Shown here piece after piece: positions 33,411-43,984 of a DNA stretch of 64,000 nucleotides. Origin of the DNA: Dasypus novemcinctus (taxonomy: Eukaryota; Chordata; Mammalia; Cingulata; Dasypodidae); contig NC_080675.1 in the NCBI RefSeq assembly GCF_030445035.2, forward strand, positions 67,782,544 through 67,846,543. Reading direction: 5' to 3'. How positions within the stretch are numbered: position 1 is the stretch's first letter; each line of letters starts with the position of its first letter. The translations under genes were made by a program, and so were the position numbers. The notes under the pieces were generated by a model, which was given only the letters and a program-made list of their open reading frames with translations, was not told the DNA's origin and ran no database searches.

Positions 33411-33824
33411 TTTTTTTAAGATTTACTTTCTATTATTTCTCTCCCCTTCTATCTCCCCCTTGTCTGTTCTCCATGTCCAGTTGCTGTGTGTTCTTCTGTG
33501 TCCACTTGCACTCTTGTCAGTGGCACTAGGAATCTGTGTCTTTTTGTTGCATCATCTTGCTGCATCAGCTCTCCATGTTTGCAGCACCATTCCTGGGCAG
33601 GCTGCACTTTTTTTCACAAGGGGCAGCTCTCTTTGCAGGGTGCACTCCTTGCGTGTGGGACTCCCCTATGCAGGGGACACCCCTGCGTGGCACAACACTC
33701 CTTGTGCACATCAGCACTGTGAGTGGGCCAGCTCACCACATGGACCAGGAGGCCCTGAGTTTGAACCCTGGACCTCCCATGTGGTAGGCAGATGCTCTAT
33801 CAGTTGAGCCAAATCCACTTCCCT
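33411..33824 (-). mobile_element. DAS SINE, minus strand
   Basis: Long-form DAS read in reverse: reversed B box 'gagtttgaaccctgg' and head complement 'gagccaaatccacttccc'. The target duplication CTCCAATGCAT (33400-33410) recurs as CTCCAAAGCAT (33825-33835). Confidence 0.9.
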
Positions 33825-36165
33825 CTCCAAAGCATATTGATGAAACTTTATAGATGATTAAGAGAGGACTATAATAGTGTTAAATCATCTTCAATTTGCT
33901 TATCTGGTATTCATTAGTCAGGATTCTCCAGAGAAACAGAATAAACAGATTTATTATGAGTAATTTAGCTCACGCAACCATGAGGACTGGCAAGTCTGAA
34001 CTCTATAGGGCAGGCCACAAGCTGGAAACTCAGGTAAATGTGATTCTGAAGTCTGGCAAGTCTGTATTCCCCAGGGGAAGCTGGTTGACTGAAGTTGAGG
34101 CAGCAATTCTTCTTTATGTCTCAGAAATCCTTAATCAGTGTAGGGTTGGAGAGCTGATATATTCCTAAGGTAGGATAGCGCATAGTATTGCTAGCCTTGC
34201 CAGGTGAAAGCAAACTGTTTCTAGTGGTCTTTACTAACAAATGAGAAAAAAAAATTCGCCAGATCAATAGCTACATACCAGATACCAGGAGATGTTTTCA
34301 TTTGCTCAAGCCATGATATTACATCTGAAAGAGCAGGTGCAATTGGAATCACCTCCTGGTTAAGTTTATAATAATCCACTGTCATTCTCCAAGATCCATC
34401 TCTTCTCTGCACAGGCCAAATAGGAGAGTTGAATGGGGATACGATGGGAATCACCACGCTTGCTTCCTTCAGTTTCTTGATGATGACACTAATCCCTCCA
34501 GGAAGGCAGTGTTGCTTTTGGTTTACCATTTTGCTAGATAGAAGCAGTTCTTTCTAAAAGGCTTCCATTTGGCCTTTTCTACCATGATAGTTCTCACTCC
34601 AAATGTCAGGGAACCAATTCTGCCCATAGCTAAGTATGTCTATTCCAATTACACATTCTGGAACTAGAGACATAACCACAGAATGGGTTCAGGTACCCAC
34701 CAGACCCATGGTGAGACAGGCTAGAATAAAAACTCCATTGATCACCTGATGGCCATAAGCCCCTGCTGTGACTGGTGGACAACAGTGGTGTTTTGGGTCT
34801 CAGAGCCAGTTTCCCAAAATATCTGATCATTTCCCAATGATATCTGATCAAATATATGATCTTTTTCCCCAGTGCACAGTCAATCTGGTAAAAAAGGCTT
34901 TAGAACCTTTGTGGAAGGCTGGGAGTGCAAATTTTTGATGGTTCAGTAAGGTCCTTCCCCAAGGCAGGGGTCCAGCCTTCCCTTCATTCAAAGAGGTTCT
35001 GGTTAGTAACTCTCAAGTCTGATTGAGGGACCATGACTCTCCATTTTTATGATTCAGGTTAAACTTTGGTTCATTTGACCTAGAACTCTTCAGTTCATAT
35101 AGATCAAGTAATAATTTGACAGACTGACCATCTATTTCACTTTTAGCTATTCCGTGATCAACTAACCAATGTCATATGTCTCTATGAGTCAGACTGTTCT
35201 GATTACTTCTTTGACTCTACTGTCAAGTATGGTAGCCTCACCTACCTTATATTTGACAATTAAGTGCCACCACATGGCTCATGTCAACCTAAGATTCAAT
35301 CATCCCCATGGCATTTAAGGATCTCAATTCCATGGCAGCAATTCCCACAGTAATATCTGACCTATAAAGAAGAGTGACCACAGAATTCTTCAGGGATTCT
35401 GGGGCTCCTCTCACAAACTTATTCTTCACAGTCACAGTGAAAGGTGTGTTCTCTGGACAGTCCTGGGGTGGGTGAACAGGTCTTACATGATAAATCCATT
35501 CTAACATTCTGATCTCCCTATAACTTTAGATACCTTCTTCTACATATACCAAGGCAGTTCTGACATTTTAACTTCATTTAATGTAAGCCACATGTGGTTC
35601 ATGTTTCAGCCAACCAATCAAACTGTTAGAGACCTTTCTTACCCCTCAAGCTACAACACTGAATACAGAACCTCTGCTTAGTGTTCACATATCAATAAAT
35701 TCAGCCTCATCCAGCTTTATGATCCACCATTATCCCATACCATTCCTACATATATTCCCGATTGTGAATGTATAAATTGGAAAACTACCAGTTACTTTGG
35801 AGTGTAGTGGGTCACTTCATGGGACACACAATGTACCTAAACTTTTGGGGTCTAATTGGACTTTAAACTAGTTATAGGACTTAGAAGTGGAAAGTGGTGG
35901 TAGAACTGGGTTCTGAGAGGAATTAATAGTGTCTTGCAAGTCAGTTATCTCAGGGGATTCCATTATAGTTTCATCTGACTAAAAAGGGATTAATTACTTC
36001 AGACAGGTGGAAAGGCTTCTTTCTTGGGGAGTAATTACAAGTTTATCTGATAAAGGAGACTCAGTAAAATTTAGGGGTTCAATTTCTTCACCATCATTAT
36101 CAGTGCATATGTCTCCACTCCTAATCAGTGTCCTCACTTTAACAGCAGACACCCTGTAAGGTTGG

Positions 36166-36562
36166 TGTGGCAGATTGAGTTATGTATCCCAGATAAAAAC
36201 ATGTTCCTAATCTTAACACACATCCTGTGAGTGCAAACCCATTGTAAGTAGAACCTCTTATTTTTAGTTAAGATGTTGCAAACTGAATCATGATGGGTCT
36301 TAATCCTATTCCTGGAGATCTTATGCAGAGAAAGCCGTGGGAAGGAACTAAAAACTGGAATTTAATTAAATGCAGAAGAGAAAGGAGAAGACATCTCCAT
36401 GTTACAGGAAAGCCAAGGAACCCAAGGAATGCCAGCAGCAATGATACTACCAATCCTGGGAGGAAACAAGCCTTCTAGCCTCTGAAACTGTGAGCCAATA
36501 AATTCCTGTTTTTAACCCAATTCATGGTGTGGATTTGTCATAGCAGCCTGAAAACTATGACA
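36166..36562 (+). mobile_element. Solo MaLR-type LTR inside the ERV-L relic (fossil)
   Basis: Starts TGTGGCAGATTGAG and ends AACTATGACA, with 'gagccaataaattcctg' near the 3' end. A perfect 5-base target duplication GTTGG lies at 36161-36165 and 36563-36567. It looks whole as an LTR and has no internal part. Confidence 0.9.
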
Positions 36563-36954
36563 GTTGGGAATTCAGTGTGTGTTGTAATTCAGCTGCTCAC
36601 ATTAGGAGACTATGCCTTTAGTTCTTACAAATCCCAATTCCACAGTCACAAGAAATAAGAATTTCTTTGAGGGCACACAGAGAAACTTTTATGTCTTTCT
36701 TGCAGCACTTGAGTTGGCAATTTGAGCCTTGAGGACATCCTTTTCTTTAACAACTTTATCTAGCTTATTTAGAAACAACCAACCAACCTCATTATACATT
36801 TTATTTTGACAAAAACTTATGCTAAGGCACATGTCCTCTTATAGGTATTTGAGCAGAAGTATACATTGGTGATATTTTGTGGCCTCAAAACATAGTCTGT
36901 CAGTACTCTCAATCATTAGAAATAGAGTCATTAGAGTCTTTAAAATCTAATCAG

Positions 36955-37945
36955 GGAAATGGATGTAGTTCAACCACTTTGGCTCCCATCTACCATATAG
37001 AAGGTCCAGGGTTCAATGCCCAGGGCCTCCTGATGAAGACAAGGTGGCCCACACAATAAGCTGGCCAACATGGAGTGCTGGCCCACACTGGAATGCTGCC
37101 CCCCTCAGGAGTGCCCCCCTGCATAGGAATGCCACTCAGCACAGGAAAGCTGCCCCTTGCAGGAGTGCCAGCCAACACTAAGAACTGGTGCAGCAAGATG
37201 ATGCAACAAGAGACACAGAGGAGAGAAAATAAGGTACATAGTGTATTAGTCAGCCAAAGGGGTGTTGATGCAAAATACCAGAAATTGGTTGGTTTTTTAA
37301 AGGGTATTTATTTGGCATAGGAGCTTACAGATACCAGGCCATAAAGTATAAGTTTATACTTGCCTTACCAAAGTCTATTTCCATGTGTTGGAGCAAGATG
37401 GCTGCCAATGTCTGTGAAGGTTCAGGCTTCCTGGGTTCCTCCCTTCCTCAGGCTTCTTTTTCCTGGGCTCAGAGTTTCTCTCTTCTTGGGCTTGCTTCTG
37501 TTTCCTTTGTGAGCTTACTTCCCAGGGTTCCAGTTTAAGGCTTCAGCATCAAACTCCAACATCAACTCTGTCCTTTGCCATACCTTTTATCTGTGAGTCC
37601 CCACCCACCAAGAGGTGGGTACTCAACACCCTACTGGCACAGGTTTAGTTGATTACTTAATCCAATATAATCTGACATGCCCAGAGGAAAAGACCAGTTT
37701 ACAAACATAATCCAATATTTCATTTTGGAATTCATCAATAATATCAAACTGCTACACATAGTAAAACAGGGAGTTGAGGTGGTGCAAGAGAGTAATTGCC
37801 TCTTTCCCACTCCAGAGAGCCCCAGGATCAGTTTCCAGAGCTGCCTAACTACAAGCAGACACAGAAGAACACACAGCAAATGGACACAGAGAGCAGACAA
37901 TGGGGTTAATGGGGGGGGGGAGAAATAAATAAAATAAATCTTTTT
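36955..37945 (+). mobile_element. DAS SINE split by a solo LTR
   Basis: Left piece 36955-37241 (head 'ggaaatggatgtagttcaa', B box 'ggtccagggttcaatgcc') and right piece 37757-37945 ('agcagacacagaagaacacac', tail 'agaaataaataaaataaatc'). Flanks 'aaaatctaatcag' occur on both sides (about 36942 and 37950), marking one original insertion. The family X LTR inserted later. Confidence 0.85.
37242..37756 (-). mobile_element. Solo LTR, family X copy 2 (fossil)
   Basis: TGTATTAGTCAGCCAAAGG to ATCAAACTGCTACA, with a perfect 5-base duplication CATAG at 37237-37241 and 37757-37761. The YY1-like motif caagatggctgcc lies at 37394-37406. It was inserted into a DAS SINE, so it is younger than that SINE. Confidence 0.92.
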
Positions 37946-38067
37946 TAAAAATCTAATCAGATTAGAGAGTGACTTACAAAAAAAAAAAGAATCGATTAAA
38001 AAAAAACTCATTCTTTTGCTTCTGTTTCTCAAGAACTAATCTTGGTACCAAAATCTGTATTTGTCAG

Positions 38068-38601
38068 TGTATTAGTTAGCCAAAGGGGTTCTAATGCAAA
38101 ATACAAGAAATCAGTTGGTTTTTATAAAGAGTATTTATTTGGGGTAGAAGTTTACAGTTGCCAGGCTATAAAAGCACAAGTTACCTTCCTCACCAAAGTT
38201 TATTGCCAAGTGTTAAAGCAAGATGGCTGCCAATATCTGTAAGGGTTCAGGCTTCCTGGGTTCCTTTCTTCCTAGTCTTGCTTCTCTCTGGGCCCAACTG
38301 CTCTTTTATCTCCACAAGGCCAGCTGTAGACTCTTAGGCAAACAGCTAGTTTCTCTTCCTGCGGTCTTCTCTCTTTCCTCATGACCAAGTTCCTCTGTGT
38401 GCTTATGTCCCAGGGCTCCAGCTCAAGACTCCCCCCTCTCTTCTCTGACATGGCCCAATCAAAGCCTTAATCATTATTTAATCAAGTAAAAGTAAAACCT
38501 CTGAATCCAATACACTCTAATATGCCTAGAGGAAAAGATCAGTTTATAAATATAATCCAATACTTCTTTTTGGAATTCATCAGTAATATCAAACTGATAC
38601 A
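38068..38601 (-). mobile_element. Solo LTR, family X copy 3 (fossil)
   Basis: TGTATTAGTTAGCCAAAGG to ATCAAACTGATACA, with a perfect duplication GTCAG at 38063-38067 and 38602-38606. The motif caagatggctgcc lies at 38219-38231. It sits exactly at the junction between the ERV-L 5' LTR and its leader. Confidence 0.92.
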
Positions 38602-38643
38602 GTCAGTGTCTCTTAGAGAAAAGAACTGACAGGAGAGGAGAGT

Positions 38644-38675
<32 letters not shown>

Positions 38676-38995
38676 TTTATAAGAAATTGCCTCACATAAC
38701 AATGGAGTCTGGCAAATTCAAACACTTTAAGGTAGGGTACAAGCTGAAACTCTGATAAAGATGATTCTAAAGTCTAACAAATCTGTATTCCCCAGGGGTT
38801 CCCCAGAAGTTGAGGCAGAAATTCTTCATGATCTCTGAAACTCTAAGTTCTTACTTTTAAGACCTCAATTCACGTGGCTGTCACTGTGGGCCCTGAGGGA
38901 AGGGGGAGAGAGAAATAGAATAGGTGGGGTAACAGGGGGGCAATGGAAATGTTCCACAAGATCATGCAGTGATGGATATAAGCCATGTTAAATTT

Positions 38996-39394
38996 TGTGG
39001 GGAGCCACCCACTGTGAGGTCTGTTTACAGCCTCTCACAACATGGCAGAGTTCACAAATCTGCCCTGTCATTTCCTTATTCTTCTCCTCCCTGCTTCTTT
39101 GTTCTCCCCCTCCTGCCACTACTCAGGTGACCACAGCAATACGCATGCACAAGGCACGAAACTTCGCAGACCCGGTGCGAACTGTCGGCCAATCCCCTCC
39201 TTGGACGTCTGCCACCCACAAGGCCAGCCTATCACCTATGTACACATTCCTTTCCCTCTCTATATATCCCCGTGTTTTACCCCCAATAAACGAGGCTTGA
39301 TCAGAACCCTGTCTTGCCTCCATTCTTCTCTCGACTCCTGCCCCACCCTGCTTCTTCCCACAGGTCCCTGGACTCGCCCCCGCCAGCTCGGGCA
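38996..39394 (+). mobile_element. Solo class II (ERVK-like) LTR (fossil)
   Basis: A 399-base LTR from TGTGGGGAGCC to GCTCGGGCA, flanked by the perfect 6-base duplication AAATTT (38990-38995, 39395-39400). Six-base duplications are typical of class II ERVs. It keeps a TATATAT box (39261-39267), AATAAA at 39285-39290 and a pyrimidine-rich U5. It looks whole and relatively young. It is CpG-containing, unlike its worn surroundings. Confidence 0.92.
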
Positions 39395-39414
39395 AAATTT
39401 GATCAAAAAAATTT

Positions 39415-39819
39415 TTTTTAAGATTTATTTATTTATTTCTCTCCCCTTCCCCCTAGTTGTCTGTTCTCTGTGTCTATTTGCTGCATCTTCTTCTTTGTCC
39501 ACTTCTGTTGTTGTCAGTGGCATGGGAATCTGTGTTTCTTTTTGTTGCATCATCTTGTTGCGTCAGCTCTCCGTTTGGGCGGCACCATTCTTAGGCAGGC
39601 TGCACTTTCTTTCGCACTGGTGGCTCTCCTTACAGGGCACACTCCTTGCGTGTGGGGCTCCCCTATGCGGGAGACACCCCTGCACAGCACGGCACTCCTT
39701 GCGCACATCAGCACTGCACATGGGCCAGCTCCACACTGGTCAAGGAGGCCCAGGGTTTGAACTGCAGACCTCCCATGTGGTAGACGGACGCCCTAACCAC
39801 TGGGCCAAGTCCGCTTCCC
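39415..39819 (-). mobile_element. DAS SINE, minus strand, beside the class II LTR
   Basis: Reversed long-form DAS with head complement 'gggccaagtccgcttccc'. The target repeats read 'gatcaaaaaaattt' (about 39401) and 'catcaaaaattta' (39820), within the LINE-like copy. Confidence 0.88.
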
Positions 39820-42028
39820 TTCATCAAAAATTTATAGAAGTGTATAGTCTAAAATGTAAACAGTAATGCAAACCATAATTTAACTAAAAATTTAGAAGTG
39901 TACAATCTAAAATATAAACCATAATGTAAACCATAACGGAACCATGGTTAGTAGCTATGTTTCAATATCTGTCCCCAGCTGCAGCAAATATAAAATCCAC
40001 ATGTAAAAAGATCATTGCTGGGGAAGGGAGAAAAGGGTTTGATGTTGGTATATGGGAGTCCTTTATATTGTATATGTGACTTTACTGTGATCTAAAAATT
40101 TTTTGAAGACAGAATTTAAAATTTTAAAAAAAGAATGTAGACAATGAGGAAGGAATGGAAGAGATTGTCTTGCCCCTGTGCATACAGGGCAACACCAACT
40201 ACAGTGATGAAAGGCAAAATGTCAAAAACCAAGTTTTATGATATTTCTCATTTTTTAATACTCCAATTTATTTTTTTAGTCTATTTAATTTTTATAAATT
40301 AGTATGTATTCTATTTCTAATTTTTAAACTTATCATTACTATTTTATTTTCCTACTAATTGAATTTGGCAATATATTAGGCTTCATATTTCAAGAAGATC
40401 TGGATCACAGAGGGGTTCAACTATGACAGGGGAGGAGAACCGGTGTTGGGTGTCATTGATGGGGGACACATGGTTGGGAGGGAGTTCTCTAGGGCATGTA
40501 TATAGGGTATATAAAAATGTTCACATATTCGTTGGGTATTGTTATAGTAGGTAGAGTTACAAATGACAACTGAGGGAGTACTGAGTTCCTAGCCAGGGGA
40601 GTTCTGTCACATCCCACAGTGGAACAGCCACAATCCCCCAAGTGCAAGGGCAAAGACCAGGGAAGAAGGATGGCCCAATGGTGGGCCCTTGATACTGATG
40701 ACTATGTTTATGCGCCTGTGTGCTTCAAATTTCAGCAAGACCTAGAGCTGCAGGGTGCCTAACAGTTCCCTCCTAGGAGCCTCAATGTTGTTCAAATGTG
40801 GCCACCTCTAAGCCAAACTCAGCATGTAAATGTGTTACTTTACCTCCAGTGTGGGACATGACTCCTGGCGGTCAGCCTCCTTTGCACCGAGGGATTATTA
40901 CCAATCACCAGCTGGTGATGCAGCGAGAAAAAGACCTTGAATAACAGGGGGAAATGGTAAAGACAAATGAGTTTATATGGGTAAGAGTTTTCGAAACGAG
41001 TCAGGAGGTCATCAGAGGGGTCACACTTACACACGTCTCAGTAGGATCCCAGAGACAGCCAAAATAGACACAACCCCAGGAAGTGGTGCTCCTGAGGGCT
41101 ATGGAGACCACAGTCCTACGGTCATGACAGATGGCGCTGGAGTTCAGTGCCATGTCAGTTGGCCCTCTTTGGAGTTTGTGTTCCTGAGTGTGATGGAGTT
41201 GGACTTAGATGTGACCTTTCTACACATGCCCCTTCTGTCACTTTTACTGAACCTGTGGTTGGGGCTGGGGTTGGTACATGCTCAGGAGTCTTGAATCTCT
41301 GAATAGTCCATGTGCCAGCTGGGTCCTAAGCCTCAGCAGAGTTGCAACACCTACTCTCCGGTTTTTTGGACTTACCCAGGTCAGCGAATAGGCAGCTGAG
41401 GATGGTCAACCACCACACCAGGGAACCGAGAGTGTCCACAACTGCAAGCAGGAGAATCACATCCATCAGCCATATGGGATATAGGCCCCCTCTTGATTTA
41501 GAGATGGAGTGGACATCATCATCTCAGGGTCCACAGGAAGGAGGAATAAAATACAGATTAGAATGGATTTACTGGTATTCTACTATAGAACTATTGTGAC
41601 TCTAGCAAAGGAAGAAATTGTATCACTGATGTGGAGACAGTGGCCACAGGAGTTGCTGAGGGCAGGGAGAGAGAAGAAGAGGTGTGATATGGGGGCATTT
41701 TCAGGACTTGGAATTGTCCTAAATGATATTGCAGGGACAGATGCAGGACATTATATATCCTGACATAATCCACTGAATGGACTGGAGGAGAGTGTAAACT
41801 ATAATGTAAACTACAATCCAAAATGTAATGCTCCAAAATGTATTCACCAAATGCAACGAACGTGCCACAATGATGAAAGAGGTTGTAGTTTTGGGAGGAG
41901 TGGGGGTGGGGTGTTAGGTATATGGGAACCTCTTATATTTTTTAATGTAACATTCTTTGTGATCTATGTATCTTTTTTTAAAAAGACAATTAAAAAAGAA
42001 AATTTGCTATTAAAAAAAAAAAAAAACA

Positions 42029-42403
42029 GGGAAACGGACTTTGGCCCAGTGGTTAGGGCGTCCGTCTACCATATGGGAGGTCCGCGGTTCAAACCCTGGG
42101 CCTCCTTGACCCGTGTGGAGCTGGCCATGCGCAGTGCTGATGCGCGCAAGGAGTGCCGTGCCACGCAAGGGTGTCCCCCGCGTGGAGGAGCCCCCACGCG
42201 CAAGGAGTGCGCCCGTGAGGAAAGCCGCCCAGCGTGAAAAGAAAGTGCGGCCTGCCCAGGAATGGCGCCGCCCACACTTCCTGTGCCGCTGACGACAACA
42301 GAAGCGGACAAAGAAACAAGATGCAGCAAATAGACACCAAGAACAGACAACCAGGGGAGGGGGGAAATTAAATAAATAAATAAATCTTTAAAAAAAAAAA
42401 AAA
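42029..42403 (+). mobile_element. DAS SINE, young short-body subfamily
   Basis: Head GGGAAACGGACTTTGGCCC, A box TGGCCCAGTGG, B box GGTTCAAACCC, CpG-rich body, tail AAATAAATAAATAAATC plus poly-A. It lacks the ~50-base 'agctgacacaacaagatgacgcaac' block of the long form and is about 95% identical by eye to the 61.6 kb copy. Confidence 0.95.
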
Positions 42404-42602
42404 CTCTGTTTGAATGATGAGACTCCACACATTGCTGAGGGCAAACTCCACTGTTGATTGTAGATGCAATCAACTGTATATTAATCAACAGATTAAATAT
42501 GCAAATCCATCTATGAAATACCCTCATAGTAAAAATCAGTCCAGTGCTTCCTTACCAAACAACTGGAAACCAGGCTGATACATAAAATTAACCATCATGG
42601 GT

Positions 42603-42794
42603 GTTTAGACATGTAACAAAGATGAAAAATGAGAGTAGGATACAAAGTTAAAAATAACATTTTTATTGTAATTTCATGTATATTTCAGGCAAAAATGATT
42701 TTATGGTCTGAATTATCCAGAATATTTCCTAAATTTCTCTTTTAAATGGTGTATCAATAAAATAAACCTAAAAACAGATTTCCATATTTAAAAA
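42603..42794. other. Unclassified gap
   Basis: A/T-rich, nothing recognised. Confidence 0.3.
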
Positions 42795-43145
42795 TCATAG
42801 ACTAACCGAGTTGAAAAGGGCCTTGAGGTTATTTGGTTCACACATTCTTTTAGTATTTTAATCCCTCATGACATTATCATTGCCATGTGATAGTCTGCTA
42901 TCTAGTTGAAGCTATATGAGAAGTTAATATTTCTTGAGGCAATGCTCTCCATTCTTAGAAAATTCTGACTTCGAAAATTCTTTCTTATGTTTAGCTAACA
43001 TCTTTCTATAGCTTTCATCCACTAGTTCTTGTTCTAAAACATGGGGCCATACATAGCCTTGGGGCTATACAAATACTTTCTGCAAGGTAACCAGTAAATA
43101 TTTAAACAGAGCTATCACGTCCCTCAGAATCTTCTTTCTACAGAC
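42795..43145 (+). repeat. CR1/L3 LINE fragment
   Basis: 'aatcatagactaaccgagttg', 'aagggccttgaggttatttgg', 'gctctccattcttagaaaattc', 'ctttcatccactagttctt' and 'gagctatcacgtccc' follow the order of the mammalian CR1/L3 3' region. Confidence 0.75.
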
Positions 43146-43645
43146 TTGAATAAGAAGTTTTTACCCTTTATGTTTTGTTTCAGAATTGGAAAAATGGATT
43201 TATTCAATATATAAATATATATATTTATTCAATATACGCTCACTGTAAAAAAATAAAACTTATAGAAGTATATTAAATATAAAGCAAAAGCCTCCCTCCT
43301 AATCCCACCTTCTTGAAATAACCACAGTTAACTTTTTGATGAATACGGTAAACATAATTGGGATGCCTGTGTAGTTCACAACAATTACCTCAGTGGTATG
43401 CCTATGCTACTACCTTCTTAGAGTAGAGTCCATTCCTCTGATAACATGTTGGCCAATCACAGAATCTCAACCTCTTGGCAACAATGATTGGTCAAATATG
43501 TGGGCATATGACACAGAGCTAATCAGAATCCTGCCCTGAGATTTTCACACTGGGAAGCTAAGAGAAAGGAATCCTTTTTCACACTCTGTAAACCATAGGA
43601 CTACCCAACACAAACAGTGACCTCTATACTGTAGTTAATTGTACA
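43146..43645. other. Unclassified, probably old repeat
   Basis: 'aagcctccctcctaatcccacc' with 'aaataaccacagttaac', and 'caatcacagaatctcaacctc', look like worn interspersed repeats that I cannot name with confidence. No gene. Confidence 0.3.
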
Positions 43646-43800
43646 ATTATAATAATACTTTTTCATCAATTTTAAAAAGTATTAATAATAAGGAAAACTG
43701 GGGGTGGGGTGGTGGTAGGTATATGGGAACTCTGTATTTTCAGCATGATTTTTCTGTAAACCTACAACTTCTCTAATAAAATAAAAGCAGGTAAAACTAA
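43646..43800 (+). mobile_element. L1 3' end fragment
   Basis: L1M-type terminus: 'ggtaggtatatgggaactctgtatttt', 'catgatttttctgtaaacctac', 'cttctctaataaaataaaa'. A short 5'-truncated insertion. Confidence 0.8.
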
Positions 43801-43984
43801 TCTATGTTAATAGAGATCAGGCTAGCTGTTAACTTTGGGATTTAGTATTGATTAGAAGGGAGGAAAAGGGAATCGTCCAGAAGAAAGAAAACCTTTTTAC
43901 ATCTTTGTCTGGGTGGTATTATACCTAACCACTTAAGTTTTGAGGATTTCACTGTGTATAAAGTTTTATGATTAATCAACAAAA
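43801..43984. other. Unclassified gap
   Basis: Nothing recognised. Confidence 0.3.

Larger units (their letters stand above)
38876..42028 (+). mobile_element. ORF-less LINE-like repeat, copy 6 (linker type)
   Basis: Module 1 (38876 to about 40130, holding a nested LTR and SINE), linker 'tagacaatgaggaagg..' with an A/T-rich part (40140-40400), then the long middle ('aagccaaactcagcatgtaaatgtg' in pieces, 'gtgtgggacatgactcc', 'gacaaatgagtttatatgg'), module 2, and an A-tail to 42028. It has the same order as 3.7-5.9 kb and 55.4-57.6 kb. No long conserved ORF spans it, but part of the module 2 frame is open (41509-41763). It inserted into the ERV-L 5' LTR. Confidence 0.75.
33909..42602 (-). mobile_element. 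ERV-L provirus relic with nested insertions (fossil)
   Basis: A broken class III ERV on the minus strand. Parts in its own reading order: 5' LTR in two pieces (42602-42404 and 38875-38602); a leader containing 'gattttggtaccaag' just after the LTR, as I recall for MLT2/ERV-L; gag/protease-like DNA (about 38.0 to 34.6 kb); an RT segment (34530-34221: [23 protein letters not shown]); and the 3' LTR (about 34220-33909). It is heavily broken and interrupted by at least six later insertions listed separately, including a LINE-like copy and a SINE within its 5' LTR. It is an old mammalian or early xenarthran element. Treating all parts as one provirus is an inference from order and orientation. Confidence 0.7.

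Noticed and set aside
38636-38680. (GA)n run as a regulatory GAGA site
   Set aside because: It lies in the ERV-L LTR, where such AG-rich expansions are common near the 3' end of MLT2-like LTRs; a simple repeat is the better reading.
39042-39866. A 274-residue open frame, the longest in the window
   Set aside because: It runs across a class II LTR and then a reversed SINE, so its length is accidental; no domain or codon bias is apparent.
42050-42120. Possible tRNA gene
   Set aside because: The A and B boxes belong to the tRNA-derived head of a DAS SINE; no cloverleaf with anticodon stem and acceptor pairing is kept, and the same head occurs in all copies.
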